NCBI RefSeq assembly: GCF_001425865.1 | Contig: NZ_LMDS01000004.1 | Location: 747,515-811,514, forward strand | DNA from: Rhizobacter sp. Root404 | GTDB taxonomy: Bacteria; Pseudomonadota; Gammaproteobacteria; Burkholderiales; Burkholderiaceae_C | Direction: 5' to 3' | DNA: 64,000 nucleotides | In this document: in pieces, positions 28,370 through 37,310 of the stretch | Numbering within the stretch: position 1 is the first letter of the stretch | How the letters are laid out: every line of letters begins with the position of its first letter | Position numbers and translations under genes: made by a program | Notes under the pieces: model-generated | Told to the model about the DNA's origin: nothing | The model's input: the letters and a program-made list of their open reading frames with translations, nothing else | The model's database searches: none

Positions 28370-29833
28370 ATGGACCTGGGGATCGACCTCGGCACCTCCG
28401 AGGTGAAGGCGGTGCTGGTCGACGCCGCCGGGCGCGTCGTCGGCCAGGCCCATGGCGCGGTACCGATCGCGCGGCCGCAGCCGCAGTGGTCGGAGCAGGA
28501 CCCGGCCGACTGGTGGTCCGCCACCGTGGCCGCGCTCGGCGCGCTGCGCGCCGAACACCCGGCCGAGTTCGCCGCGGTCCGCGGCCTCGGCCTCTCGGGC
28601 CACATGCACGGCGCGACGCTGCTCGATGCGCGCAACCGCGTGCTGCGCCCGGCGATCCTCTGGAACGACGGCCGCAGCCACGCCGAATGCGTCGAGCTCG
28701 AACGGCGCGAGCCGCGCAGCCGCGCCCTCACCGGCAACATCGCGATGCCCGGCTTCACGGCGCCGAAGCTGATGTGGGTCGAGGCGCACGAGCCGGCAGT
28801 CTTTCGCCAGGTCGCGCGCGTGCTGCTGCCCAAGGATTACCTGCGGCTGCTGCTGACCGGCGAGGCCGCCTCGGACATGTCCGATTCGGCCGGCACGCTG
28901 TGGCTGGACGTGCAGCGCCGCGACTGGTCCGACGAGATGCTGGCGGCCACGCACCTGCGGCGCGAGCAGATGCCGCGGCTGGTCGAGGGCAGCGAGGCCA
29001 GCGGCACGGTGCTGCCTACCGTCGCGCAGCAGCTCGGCCTGCCGCGCGGCGTGGTCGTCGCCGGCGGCGCGGGGGACAACGCGGCGAGCGCGGCCGGCAT
29101 CGGCGTGGTCGAGCCCGGGACGGCCTTCCTGTCGCTCGGGACCTCGGGCGTCTACTTCGTGGCCAACGCCGCGTTCTCGCCGAACCCGGCGGGTGCGGTG
29201 CATGCGTTCTGCCATGCCTTCCCGGCCACCTGGCACCAGATGACGGTGATGCTCTCGGCAGGCAGCGCGCTGCGCTGGTTGCGTGGCGCCGTGCATGGCG
29301 ACAGCGAGGCGCAGCTGGTGGCGGAGGCCCAGGCACTGCCGGCCGGCGCCGAGGTGCCGCTCTTCCTGCCCTATCTGTCGGGCGAGCGCACGCCGCACAA
29401 CAACCCCCACGCATCCGGCGTGTTCTTCGGGCTGACGCACGACCACGGCCGCGGTCACCTCGCCCAGGCGGTCCTCGAGGGGGTGGCGTTCGCGTTCCTG
29501 GACGGTCAGCAGGCACTCGTCGACGGCGGGGCCCGGATCGACAGCGTCACGCTGGTCGGCGGCGGTTCGCGCAGCGCACCTTGGGCGCAATTGCTCGCGG
29601 ATGCGCTGGGAAGGACGCTCGATCGCCGCAGCGGGGCGGATGTAGGTGCCGCGCTGGGCGCCGCCCGGCTCGGGCGGCTGGCTCGAACGCGCGAAGCGGT
29701 GGCGACGGTGTGCGCTGCGCCGCCGGTCATCGACAGCTTCACGCCCGATCGCGACCGAAACGAGCGGTTGACGGCGCGTCACGAGAAGTTTCAACGGCTC
29801 TATCGAGCGCTCGGCCCCGAGATGGGCGCCTGA
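28370..29833 (+). CDS. xylB: Xylulokinase (FGGY family)
   Basis: A 487-aa carbohydrate kinase. The ATPase fold starts with GIDLGTSEVKAVLVD, the substrate region SGHMHGATLLD and WNDGRSHAEC fits xylulokinases, and the C-terminal FGGY-type signature is in TLVGGGSRSAPWAQLLADAL. It phosphorylates D-xylulose. No xylA, xylose transporter or pentose regulator is nearby, so the sugar could be a related ketose such as D-ribulose. The stop codon is followed by a 24-base gap to the convergent esterase gene. Confidence 0.87.
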   Translation: MDLGIDLGTSEVKAVLVDAAGRVVGQAHGAVPIARPQPQWSEQDPADWWSATVAALGALRAEHPAEFAAVRGLGLSGHMHGATLLDARNRVLRPAILWNDGRSHAECVELERREPRSRALTGNIAMPGFTAPKLMWVEAHEPAVFRQVARVLLPKDYLRLLLTGEAASDMSDSAGTLWLDVQRRDWSDEMLAATHLRREQMPRLVEGSEASGTVLPTVAQQLGLPRGVVVAGGAGDNAASAAGIGVVEPGTAFLSLGTSGVYFVANAAFSPNPAGAVHAFCHAFPATWHQMTVMLSAGSALRWLRGAVHGDSEAQLVAEAQALPAGAEVPLFLPYLSGERTPHNNPHASGVFFGLTHDHGRGHLAQAVLEGVAFAFLDGQQALVDGGARIDSVTLVGGGSRSAPWAQLLADALGRTLDRRSGADVGAALGAARLGRLARTREAVATVCAAPPVIDSFTPDRDRNERLTARHEKFQRLYRALGPEMGA

Positions 29834-29857
29834 CGTGACGCGCCCGGCGGTGGTCGA

Positions 29858-31399
29858 TCAGCGGCCGAATGCGCCGAGCACTTTCAGCGCGCCAATGAAC
29901 ACGTCGAGCCGGCGCTTCATGAAGTCGGGCCGCACGACGTCGGCGTCGGCGATCTCGAGCAGCACTGCGCGGCGCCGGTCGTCGCGCGGCCAGGCGTCCG
30001 CGTCGTCCGGCACCGGCGTGCCGCTGCGGGCCAGGTCGAACCAGCGCTGGGTCGTACGCTGCGCCACCGCCCGATCGCCGGCGGTGACCGGAGCGCCCAG
30101 GCAGTCGCAGCCGTCCAGCGTGCCCATCGTGAACGGAATCTCTGCGCCGTGCGGCACGCCGGTCTGTCGCGTCCGCATCCCCTCGGGGACGTACCCGTAG
30201 TAGTAGCGCCAGGTCGGCGCCCGGCTCGAATGCAGGTAGGCGATGCGGCGGGCGAACGCGGTGAAGGCCACGTCACGCGCCGTCTCGCGGCCGAGCTGCG
30301 CGTCGCTCAGCGTGCGTGGGTACAGCGCACGCACCGCGACGCGCGCCGCCCCGAGCTTCTTCACGAGCGCAGCGGGATCGACGCCGAACGCGATCGCCAC
30401 GCTGCCGTCGTCGCTCGTGTTGCCGATCACCAGCGGCAGCGGTGCCTCCTCGCCACGCCGGAATGTCGTCAGGATCGGGCGCGGCAGCGCCGCGGCGCCG
30501 ACGATGAAGCCGGGCGCCAGCGAGAGTCCCGGGCCGTCGAGCCGGGCGAAGGCGTCGGCCGGGACGGCACGCAGATCCGCCGCGGTCGCGTTCGCGCCAT
30601 CGAGCTTCAGCGCGCTCGCGACCCGGGTCGCCGTGATCCGGGCCTTGGCCAGCGGATGGCTCGGGATGCCGTACGGGCTCTGCGCGATGCCCTTGTGGAA
30701 CAGTCCACGCGCCAGCGGCGAGGCATACAGCGCCAGCACGCTCTCGGCGCCGGCGGACTGGCCGAAGATCGTCACGTTGCCGGGGTCGCCGCCGAACCGC
30801 GCGATGTTCTGTTGTACCCAGCGCAGCGCGGCGATCTGGTCCAGCAGGCCGAAGTTCGGGTCGCCGCCCTCGCCCGCCAGCGCCGGGTGCGCGAAAAAGC
30901 CGAGCGCGCCGAGCCGGTAGTTGACCGACACGACGACGGCGCCGCGCCGCGCCAGCGGTGCGCCGTCGTAGACCGGCGTGCCGCCGGCCCCGAACACCAG
31001 CGCGCCGCCGTGGATCCAGACCATCACAGGGCGCTTCGAGTCCGGAGCCAGCCCGGGCGTGACGACGTTGAGGAACAGGCAGTCCTCGCCGATCGCGCCG
31101 ACGTCGCCACCGCCGTTGTCGCTCGAGGCGCGCGGGTTCTGCACGCAAGCCGGGCCGGGCGCCCTGGCCGGCAGCGTGCCGCTCCAGGGCGCGACCGGCC
31201 GGGGCGCGCGCCAGCGCAGCTCGCCGATCGGCGGCGCCGCATAGCGGATGCCCTCGAACCGCCACAGCGGCCCGTCCGCGCGGCCTTCGATCGCCCCGCC
31301 CTCGAGCGAGACGCGCGGCGCGGCGGCGGAATCGGCGGCGTAGACCGCCGTCGGCGCGGCGAGCACGAGACCGGCGACCAGCATGGCAATCGATTTCAT
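29858..31399 (-). CDS. Exported type B carboxylesterase
   Basis: A 513-aa alpha/beta hydrolase with a signal peptide (cleaved near VYAAD). The nucleophile is Ser215 in FGQSAGAES, the oxyanion loop is WIHGGALVFG and the catalytic His lies in GVPHGAEIPF. It would hydrolyse esters outside the cytoplasm; the natural substrate is unknown. MKSIAM at 31399 is chosen since it opens the signal peptide. The gene stands alone, convergent with xylB and divergent from the small basic protein. Confidence 0.88.
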   Translation of the reverse strand: MKSIAMLVAGLVLAAPTAVYAADSAAAPRVSLEGGAIEGRADGPLWRFEGIRYAAPPIGELRWRAPRPVAPWSGTLPARAPGPACVQNPRASSDNGGGDVGAIGEDCLFLNVVTPGLAPDSKRPVMVWIHGGALVFGAGGTPVYDGAPLARRGAVVVSVNYRLGALGFFAHPALAGEGGDPNFGLLDQIAALRWVQQNIARFGGDPGNVTIFGQSAGAESVLALYASPLARGLFHKGIAQSPYGIPSHPLAKARITATRVASALKLDGANATAADLRAVPADAFARLDGPGLSLAPGFIVGAAALPRPILTTFRRGEEAPLPLVIGNTSDDGSVAIAFGVDPAALVKKLGAARVAVRALYPRTLSDAQLGRETARDVAFTAFARRIAYLHSSRAPTWRYYYGYVPEGMRTRQTGVPHGAEIPFTMGTLDGCDCLGAPVTAGDRAVAQRTTQRWFDLARSGTPVPDDADAWPRDDRRRAVLLEIADADVVRPDFMKRRLDVFIGALKVLGAFGR

Positions 31400-31514
31400 C
31401 GGCAGTCCTTCGCAGGCGCGAGGGCGCCGCGTGCACATTGTGGCAAGCCGAATCCGAACGCGTCGCCGCTCTGGTAAAACCGCGGCTCCCCCACAGTCCC
31501 CCCAGGAGACAGCC

Positions 31515-31652
31515 ATGAGCGCAGACAAGGACCGCGGCATCCGCCGGCAAAAGCAGAAACGCGCCAAGGCGCTGAAGCGTCAGCTGCGCGAGCAGCGCGG
31601 CCCGACCGGCAGCGCACCCGCCGCCGCACCGGCGCAAGCCAAGTCGGCCTGA
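31515..31652 (+). CDS. Small basic protein of unknown function
   Basis: A 45-aa protein, MSADKDRGIRRQKQKRAKAL at its start, very rich in Lys and Arg with an Ala/Pro tail. CAGGAGACAGCC places a good ribosome site before the ATG. The composition suggests nucleic-acid or ribosome binding. I do not recognise a family; it is supported only by the start signal and biased composition. Confidence 0.5.
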   Translation: MSADKDRGIRRQKQKRAKALKRQLREQRGPTGSAPAAAPAQAKSA

Positions 31653-31670
31653 GGAACGGCGGCCCGCCCT

Positions 31671-31707
31671 CAAAAGACAAACCCCTCCGGCCTTTCGATC
31701 GGAGGGG
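31671..31707 (-). terminator. Intrinsic terminator on the minus strand
   Basis: CCCCTCCG (31682-31689) pairs with CGGAGGGG (31700-31707) over a ten-base loop. On the minus strand it is followed by TTTGTCTTTTG, a U-rich tail. The plus strand has no T-run. It would end transcripts coming from ubiD or from a small RNA in the region 31710-31866. Confidence 0.72.
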
Positions 31708-31709
31708 CG

Positions 31710-31866
31710 GGTGGCTCTCGCCACCATTTGGCATTCCGGAGGAATGAGGTCCGGGGTGCCTTGAGCGCAGTGACTGCGCCCGTGGGATTGCCTGCATGCA
31801 GGCCCAACAACCTTAGAACCTGGACCGCGCAGGTTCAAGCGCGACAAACTAGCGCGTTCCCTCTTG
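31710..31866. ncRNA. Candidate structured RNA downstream of ubiD
   Basis: Five or six hairpins sit back to back in 150 non-coding bases. They are GGTGGC/GCCACC (31710-31725), an 11-bp stem 31730-31740 with 31750-31760, GAGCGCAG/CTGCGCCC (31763-31781), the palindrome GCCTGCATGCAGGC (31790-31803) and GAACCTG/CAGGTTC (31816-31836). G-U pairs favour the plus strand for the second and the minus strand for the third, so orientation is unresolved. The minus strand ends in a terminator. It could be a small RNA (6S RNA is one size-compatible candidate) or the ubiD 3' UTR. Confidence 0.4.
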
Positions 31867-33426
31867 TCAGCACGGCGGTTTCATGATCGTGGCGAGCACG
31901 TCCTGCACACGCGCCTCGACGGCGGCATCCATGCGGATCGCGCGGCCCCATTCACGGCTGGTCTCGCCGGGCCACTTGTTGGTCGCATCCAGCCCCATCT
32001 TGCCGCCCAGGCCACTGACCGGCGAAGCGAAATCCAGGTAGTCGATCGGCGTGTTCTCGACCAGCGTGGTGTCGCGCGCCGGGTCCATGCGGGTGGTGAC
32101 CGCCCAGATCACTTCCTTCCAGTCGCGGATGTCGACGTCGTCGTCGGTCACGACGATGAACTTGGTGTACATGAACTGGCGCAGGAAGCTCCAGATGCCG
32201 AACATCAGCCGCTTGGCGTGGCCGGGGTAGCTCTTCTTGATGCTGACGATCGCCATCCGGTAGCTGCAGCCCTCGGGCGGCAGATAGAAATCGACGATCT
32301 CCGGAAACTGCTTCTGCAGGATCGGCACGAAGACCTCGTTCAGCGCGACGCCCAGGATCGCCGGCTCGTCGGGGGGCTTGCCGGTGTAGGTCGAGTGGTA
32401 GATCGGGTCGGCCCGGTGGGTCATCCGCGCGATCTCGAACACCGGGAACCAGTCCTGCTCGTTGTAATAGCCGGTGTGGTCGCCGAACGGCCCCTCCAGC
32501 GCATGCAGGTAGCCGTTGATCTCCTTGACCTGCACACCATGCGCGCTGACACCGACGAAGCCCTTCGCCGCCACCGGGATGTGGCCCTCCAGCACGATCT
32601 CGGCGCTGGCGGGCACCTGCAGCATCACGCCGGCATCGCCGACCCCCGAGTCGGCCAGCTCGGTGCGGCTGCCGCGCAGCAGGCCGGCGAACTGGTATTC
32701 GGACAGCGTGTCCGGCACCGGCGTGACGGCGCCAAGAATCGTCGCCGGGTCGGCGCCGAGCGCGACCGCGATCGGGAATAGCTGGCCAGGCTTGGCCAGC
32801 GCGAAATCGCGGAAGTCCAGCGCCCCGCCCCGGTGGGCCAGCCAGCGCATGATCACCTGGTTCTTCGCGATCACCTGCTGGCGGTAGATGCCCAGGTTCT
32901 GGCGCGCCCGCGCCGCCGGCCCGCCTTGCGGCCCGCGCGTGATCACCAGGCCCCAGGTGATCAGCGGGCCGGCGTCCTCCGGCCAGCAGGTCTGCACCGG
33001 CAGCAGACCGAGATCGACCTCGGCGCGCTGCAACACCACCTCCTGGCAGGCGGGTTTGCGCACCAGCGAGGGCTTCATGTCCCACAGCGCCTTGGCCATG
33101 CCGAGCAGCTTGCCGGCGTCCTTCAGGCCCTTCGGCGGCTCGGGTTCCTTGAGGCTGGCGAGCAGCCGGCCGATGTCGCGGAGCTCTGTCACGTCCTCGG
33201 CGCCCATGCCCATCGCGACCCGTTTCGGGGTGCCGAAGAGGTTTGTCAAGGCCGAAATTTTGTAACCCGGCGGGTTTTGGAACCACAACGCCGGCCCGCC
33301 CTGGCGCAAAACGAAGTCACTGACCGCTGTCATCTCCAGCCGCGCGGAGACTGGCTCTGCGACCCGCCGGAGCTCTCCGGCCCGCTCCAGGCCGTCGATG
33401 AAGTCACGCAAGTCGCGATATTTCAT
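31867..33426 (-). CDS. ubiD: UbiD-family prenylated-FMN decarboxylase
   Basis: A 519-aa decarboxylase of the UbiD family, which with the UbiX-made prenyl-FMN cofactor removes the carboxyl group of 3-polyprenyl-4-hydroxybenzoate in ubiquinone synthesis. The N-terminus [19 protein letters not shown] and the regions [11 protein letters not shown] and [15 protein letters not shown] with MDPARD are typical. Length is slightly above the E. coli protein. The ATG has no Shine-Dalgarno sequence but an AT-rich leader. UbiX is not in the window. Other UbiD-type aromatic acid decarboxylases are similar, so ubiquinone synthesis is likely rather than certain. Confidence 0.9.
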   Translation of the reverse strand: MKYRDLRDFIDGLERAGELRRVAEPVSARLEMTAVSDFVLRQGGPALWFQNPPGYKISALTNLFGTPKRVAMGMGAEDVTELRDIGRLLASLKEPEPPKGLKDAGKLLGMAKALWDMKPSLVRKPACQEVVLQRAEVDLGLLPVQTCWPEDAGPLITWGLVITRGPQGGPAARARQNLGIYRQQVIAKNQVIMRWLAHRGGALDFRDFALAKPGQLFPIAVALGADPATILGAVTPVPDTLSEYQFAGLLRGSRTELADSGVGDAGVMLQVPASAEIVLEGHIPVAAKGFVGVSAHGVQVKEINGYLHALEGPFGDHTGYYNEQDWFPVFEIARMTHRADPIYHSTYTGKPPDEPAILGVALNEVFVPILQKQFPEIVDFYLPPEGCSYRMAIVSIKKSYPGHAKRLMFGIWSFLRQFMYTKFIVVTDDDVDIRDWKEVIWAVTTRMDPARDTTLVENTPIDYLDFASPVSGLGGKMGLDATNKWPGETSREWGRAIRMDAAVEARVQDVLATIMKPPC

Positions 33427-33707
33427 ATTTAAAAGTAGTTAGAGAAGCAATTGATAGTCTTGACTGGTTATGAAGCCACTTGCTAGATTCCGCCTCTCTC
33501 GGGTCCGGCAGGGATTACCCGCAGGCCGCATCGTTGGGGTGCCGGCAGGCGATTCACCTTTCCGGCGCGGACCCTGCCAGCTGATCGCTGGGCTCGCACC
33601 TCGACGTGCAGCCGCTGCGGTCGGCCAACAATTATCGTCGCGGCCATCGGCCGGTCCCGCTCCCGCGAGCGGTTCCCGATCGAGGCTTCGGCGAGGAAGG
33701 AGTGACG
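33427..33707. promoter_or_regulatory. Divergent gap between ubiD and the lytic transglycosylase
   Basis: Bases 33427-33475 are markedly AT-rich and should hold the ubiD promoter on the minus strand (candidate TTGCTT and TTAAAT elements). The remainder is GC-rich, with AAGGAG just before the transglycosylase ATG. I see no RNA gene or repeat here. Confidence 0.35.
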
Positions 33708-34646
33708 ATGGCATACCGCCAGATGATTGGCGCGGCACACGAGGCCGCGGACCAGTCCGCGACGGGAATCGTGGCCGCGGCGCGCACGGTGCGCCGGGCC
33801 ACGTTGCAGTCGGTCTCGGTGTTCCTGCGCGACGCCGGCCATGGCCTGCTCGAGGTCAGCCACAACACGCTGGCCCTGCTGGGCTTCGTGCTCGCCGCCC
33901 TGGTCGTGTTCGGCGCCACCCGCGCCGATGTGCGCCACGAGGTCGAGGCTCGCGCGCTCGACTGGTTGCAGACACGCCAGGAAGCACGCGCTGAGCCGGT
34001 CGATCCGCTGGCCGCCGAATTGAGCGAGCCCGATGCGATCGCCCGCGCCACCGCGTCGGACCCCAAGGGCCTGAATCGCCAGCAGGCGTCGGTCGCGCTG
34101 TGGCTGTCGCGCAAGTACCGCGTCGCCCCGGAGCCGGTCAGCCGACTGGTGCAGGAGGCGTGGAGCGTCGGCCAGAAGGCCGGACTCGATCCGACGCTGA
34201 TCCTGGCGATCATGGCCGTCGAGTCGAGCTTCAACCCGTTCGCGCAAAGCTCGGTGGGCGCCCAGGGCCTGATGCAGGTCATGACCAAGGTCCACAACGA
34301 CAAGTACGAGGCCTTCGGCGGCAACCACGCGGCATTCGACCCGGTGACCAACCTGCGGGTCGGCGTGCAGGTGCTGAAGGAATGCATCACGCGCGCCGGC
34401 GGACTCGAGGCCGGGCTGCGCTTCTATGTCGGCGCCGCCAACCTGACCGACGACGGCGGCTATGCCAGCAAGGTGCTGAGCGAACAGCGCGCGCTGCGCC
34501 TCGTGGCCAGTGGCAAGAGCGTGCCGGTGCTGCCACCCAGAGCGATCCTGACCAGCGCGCCGGTCGCGCCGAAGGCGGACGCCGACGCGGCACCGAAGGC
34601 CGAGGCCGCCGCGCAGACGCCGGAACAGATCGCGATGCTGCGCTGA
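33708..34646 (+). CDS. Membrane-anchored lytic transglycosylase (SLT domain)
   Basis: A 312-aa protein with one transmembrane helix at about 55-74 and a periplasmic SLT domain. Catalytic Glu172 lies in AIMAVESSFNPFA, followed by SVGAQGLMQVM and the FYVGAANL region near 245. It cleaves the glycan strand of peptidoglycan to anhydromuropeptides. The C-terminus is Ala/Lys/Pro-rich and probably disordered. ATG 33708 has AAGGAG five bases upstream. No secretion or pilus partner is adjacent, so a housekeeping role in wall turnover is likely. Confidence 0.88.
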   Translation: MAYRQMIGAAHEAADQSATGIVAAARTVRRATLQSVSVFLRDAGHGLLEVSHNTLALLGFVLAALVVFGATRADVRHEVEARALDWLQTRQEARAEPVDPLAAELSEPDAIARATASDPKGLNRQQASVALWLSRKYRVAPEPVSRLVQEAWSVGQKAGLDPTLILAIMAVESSFNPFAQSSVGAQGLMQVMTKVHNDKYEAFGGNHAAFDPVTNLRVGVQVLKECITRAGGLEAGLRFYVGAANLTDDGGYASKVLSEQRALRLVASGKSVPVLPPRAILTSAPVAPKADADAAPKAEAAAQTPEQIAMLR

Positions 34647-34655
34647 TCCCGGCGC

Positions 34656-34680
34656 CGGCTCCGCTACACTGGCGGAGCCG
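34656..34680. repeat. Nine-base-pair perfect hairpin at the riboswitch 5' edge
   Basis: CGGCTCCGC and GCGGAGCCG flank a TACACTG loop, ten bases after the transglycosylase stop codon. It lacks a T-run, so termination is unsure. The loop contains TACACT, which could be the -10 element of the glyA transcript. Confidence 0.5.
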
Positions 34681-34812
34681 CGCGACTGGCGATGCGGCCC
34701 CCTCGCTCCCTGAACCGGGAACTCGAGCCGGGGCCTGAGGTGGATGACCACCGGGAAGCGCGGTCGGTGCCAGCCGGGAGAGCGGGCACCGTTCAGCCGT
34801 TCGCCTGGGCAG
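34674..34812 (+). ncRNA. ZTP riboswitch (pfl motif) of glyA
   Basis: The leader of glyA carries the conserved blocks of the pfl/ZTP aptamer in order. These are GACTGGCG (34684-34691), the hairpin GGTGG/CCACC followed by GGGAAGCG (34739-34760), and the 3' pseudoknot part CCGTTCGCCTGGGCAG (34797-34812). A variable insert lies between the halves. ZTP aptamers sense Z nucleotides that build up when 10-formyltetrahydrofolate is short and switch on folate and purine genes, glyA among them. About 66 bases separate it from the ATG, enough for an expression platform. Confidence 0.82.
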
Positions 34813-34878
34813 CTTCGGGGGCGCATGCAGCACGCAGACGCTTCACCCGGGGACTTCGCTTGAAGAGGACTGCCAACC

Positions 34879-36132
34879 ATGTTTGACCGCGCCCAATCCA
34901 CCATCGCCGGTGTCGATCCCGAGATCTGGTCCGTCATCCAGCGCGAGAACCAGCGCCAGGAAGAGCACATCGAACTGATCGCCTCGGAGAATTACGTCTC
35001 GCCCGCCGTGATGGCCGCGCAGGGCACCCAGCTGACCAACAAGTACGCCGAGGGCTATCCCGGCAAGCGCTACTACGGCGGCTGCGAGTTCGTCGACATC
35101 GCCGAACAACTGGCGATCGACCGCGTGAAGCAGCTGTTCGGCGCCCAGTTCGCGAACGTCCAGCCCAACTCGGGCTCGCAGGCCAATCAGTCGGTGTTCT
35201 TCGGCCTGCTGCAGCCCGGCGACACGATCATGGGCATGAGCCTGGCCGAAGGTGGCCACCTGACCCACGGCATGCCGCTGAACATGAGCGGCAAGTGGTT
35301 CAAGGTCGTCAGTTACGGCCTGACCGCCGAGGAAGCGATCGACTACGACGCGATGGAGCGCCTGGCCCACGAGCACAAGCCGAAGCTGATCATCGCGGGC
35401 GCCTCGGCCTACAGCCTGCACATCGACTTCGCGCGCTTCGCCAAGGTCGCCAAGGACATCGGCGCGTTCTTCATGGTCGACATGGCCCACTACGCCGGCC
35501 TGATCGCCGCGGGCGTCTACCCGAACCCGCTGCCGCATGCCGACGTCGTCACCTCGACCACCCACAAGACCCTGCGCGGCCCGCGCGGCGGCATCGTGCT
35601 GATGAACGACGAGGCCATCGCGAAGAAGATCAACAGCGCGATCTTCCCCGGCATCCAGGGTGGCCCGCTGATGCACGTGATCGCCGCCAAGGCGGTCGCG
35701 TTCCACGAGGCGCTGCAGCCGGCGTTCAAGGTCTACCAGCAGCAGGTCGCGAAGAACGCGGTCGTGCTGGCCGACACGCTGATCGAGCGTGGCCTGCGCA
35801 TCGTCAGCGGCCGCACCGAATCGCACGTGATGCTCGTCGACCTGCGTCCGAAGAACCTGACCGGCAAGGAAGCCGAGAACCTCCTGGGCGCCGCCCACAT
35901 GACCTGCAACAAGAACGGCATCCCGAACGACCCGCAGAAGCCGATGGTCACCAGCGGCATCCGCCTGGGCACCCCGGCGATGACCACGCGCGGCTTCAAG
36001 GAGGAGGAGGTGCGCCAGACCGCGCACCTGATCGCCGACATCCTCGACAAGCCGAACGACGCCGCGGTCACCGCGGCGGTGAAGGCGAAGGTCGCGGTGT
36101 TGACCAAGGACTTCCCCGTCTACCGCAACTGA
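34879..36132 (+). CDS. glyA: Serine hydroxymethyltransferase
   Basis: A 417-aa PLP enzyme that interconverts serine and glycine while loading one-carbon units on tetrahydrofolate. The PLP lysine is Lys230 in [25 protein letters not shown] and YYGGCEFVD near the start are invariant family blocks. Length equals that of E. coli GlyA. It is led by a ZTP riboswitch, so expression should rise when folate one-carbon units run low. GAAGAGGA precedes the ATG. nrdR follows by 15 bases. Confidence 0.97.
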   Translation: MFDRAQSTIAGVDPEIWSVIQRENQRQEEHIELIASENYVSPAVMAAQGTQLTNKYAEGYPGKRYYGGCEFVDIAEQLAIDRVKQLFGAQFANVQPNSGSQANQSVFFGLLQPGDTIMGMSLAEGGHLTHGMPLNMSGKWFKVVSYGLTAEEAIDYDAMERLAHEHKPKLIIAGASAYSLHIDFARFAKVAKDIGAFFMVDMAHYAGLIAAGVYPNPLPHADVVTSTTHKTLRGPRGGIVLMNDEAIAKKINSAIFPGIQGGPLMHVIAAKAVAFHEALQPAFKVYQQQVAKNAVVLADTLIERGLRIVSGRTESHVMLVDLRPKNLTGKEAENLLGAAHMTCNKNGIPNDPQKPMVTSGIRLGTPAMTTRGFKEEEVRQTAHLIADILDKPNDAAVTAAVKAKVAVLTKDFPVYRN

Positions 36133-36147
36133 CGCGAGGGCGGGGTC

Positions 36148-36591
36148 ATGCGCTGCCCCTTCTGCTCCCACGAAGAGACCCAGGTCGTCGAGACCCGCGA
36201 CTCGGACGAGGGCGACGTGGTGCGCCGGCGGCGGCGCTGCCACAGCTGCGACAAGCGCTTCACGACCTACGAGCGGGCCGAGATCGCGCTCCCGTCGGTC
36301 GTTAAGAAGGACGGCACGCGCGCCGACTTCGACCCGTCGAAGATCCGCGCCTCCATGACGCTGGCGCTGCGCAAGCGGCCGGTCAGCGTCGAGCAGATCG
36401 ACGCCGCGATGGAGCGCATCCAGGACAAGCTGCTCAACAGCGGCGCGAAGGAAGTACCGTCGACCCGACTGGGCGAACTGGTGATGCGCGAACTCAAGCG
36501 GATCGACAAGGTCGCCTACGTGCGGTTCGCGTCCGTCTACCGCAGCTTCGAGGACGTCGACGAGTTTCGTCAGCTCATTCGCGACATTTGA
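36148..36591 (+). CDS. nrdR: Transcriptional repressor NrdR
   Basis: A 147-aa repressor of ribonucleotide reductase genes. The N-terminal zinc ribbon (CPFC then CHSC) is followed by the ATP-cone domain ([18 protein letters not shown]), through which ATP and dATP levels are sensed. The glyA-nrdR order is common in proteobacteria. ATG 36148 is preceded by GAGGGCGGGGTC, a weak ribosome site, and the spacing to glyA suggests one transcript. Confidence 0.95.
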   Translation: MRCPFCSHEETQVVETRDSDEGDVVRRRRRCHSCDKRFTTYERAEIALPSVVKKDGTRADFDPSKIRASMTLALRKRPVSVEQIDAAMERIQDKLLNSGAKEVPSTRLGELVMRELKRIDKVAYVRFASVYRSFEDVDEFRQLIRDI

Positions 36592-36605
36592 AGCCCTGAC
36601 TCGAA

Positions 36606-36677
36606 CCCCCGGCCGGGGGTGAGTGTCCGCGAAAACCCGCGGGGACGCCCGCGAGGGGGCCGACGCGCTCCCCCTTC
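36606..36677 (+). terminator. GC-rich hairpins after nrdR
   Basis: A perfect palindrome CCCCCGGCCGGGGG (36606-36619) is followed by a second hairpin, GAGGGGG (36653-36659) with CCCCCTTC (36670-36677). Together they are a likely stop for the glyA-nrdR transcript. Neither has a long T-run, so confidence is limited. Confidence 0.45.
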
Positions 36678-36744
36678 TGCGGGGCGCGACCCGACGGCCC
36701 GATCTCTAAATTCTGTGCATCGGTTCACACCCCGGAGCGCACAG

Positions 36745-37290
36745 ATGATTCCCTTCTCTTCCCGGCCCGCTCGCCAGCGCGGCGTCTCGATGATCGAAGC
36801 GGCCACCGTTCTGGCGGTCATCGCCGTCGTCGCTGGCGCCGCGGCGCCGAGCCTTCAGGCGGTGGTCGACGCCCGCCGACTCGATGCCGCCGCCACGCAG
36901 CTCGCCACCGACATCCGCTTCACGCGCACGGAGACGGTCGCTCGCAACGCGGCGCTGCGTCTGAGCGTGCGGCCGGTCGCTGGCGGCACGTGCTACGTGG
37001 TGCACACCGGCGCGGCCGACGCCTGCACCTGCGCGCCGACCGGTGCGGCCGTCTGCAGCGGTGCCGCGACAGCACTGCGAACCGTGTTCCTGAGCGGGAC
37101 CGAGCGGGTCGCGCTGCAGGCCAACGTCGGCTCGATCCTGTTCGACCCGGTCCACGGCACCAGCAGCCCGACCGGCACGCTGCGCGTGATCGGCACGCGC
37201 GAGCGCGCGATCCACCACACCGTCAACGTGATGGGCCGGGTGCGCAGCTGCTCGCCCGCCGGTGCCGTGCCGGGCTATCGCGCTTGCTGA
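36745..37290 (+). CDS. FimT/GspH-type minor pilin
   Basis: A 181-aa pseudopilin. The prepilin peptidase site follows Gly13 (RQRG/VSMIE), with Glu at mature position 5 and a hydrophobic helix after it. The body resembles GspH/FimT (TDIRFTRTETVARNAALRLS, then three Cys in CYVV and CTCAP). It would be one of the tip or priming subunits of a type IV pilus. It is the first of five linked pilin-type genes and has GGAG before the ATG. Confidence 0.85.
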   Translation: MIPFSSRPARQRGVSMIEAATVLAVIAVVAGAAAPSLQAVVDARRLDAAATQLATDIRFTRTETVARNAALRLSVRPVAGGTCYVVHTGAADACTCAPTGAAVCSGAATALRTVFLSGTERVALQANVGSILFDPVHGTSSPTGTLRVIGTRERAIHHTVNVMGRVRSCSPAGAVPGYRAC

Positions 37291-37310
37291 ACTTCTCCGG
37301 AGACCACGTC

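Noticed and set aside
31671..31866. Identification of the structured region as 4.5S RNA, tmRNA or RNase P RNA
   Set aside because: The hallmark sequences of these RNAs are not present in either orientation, so the region was left unnamed.
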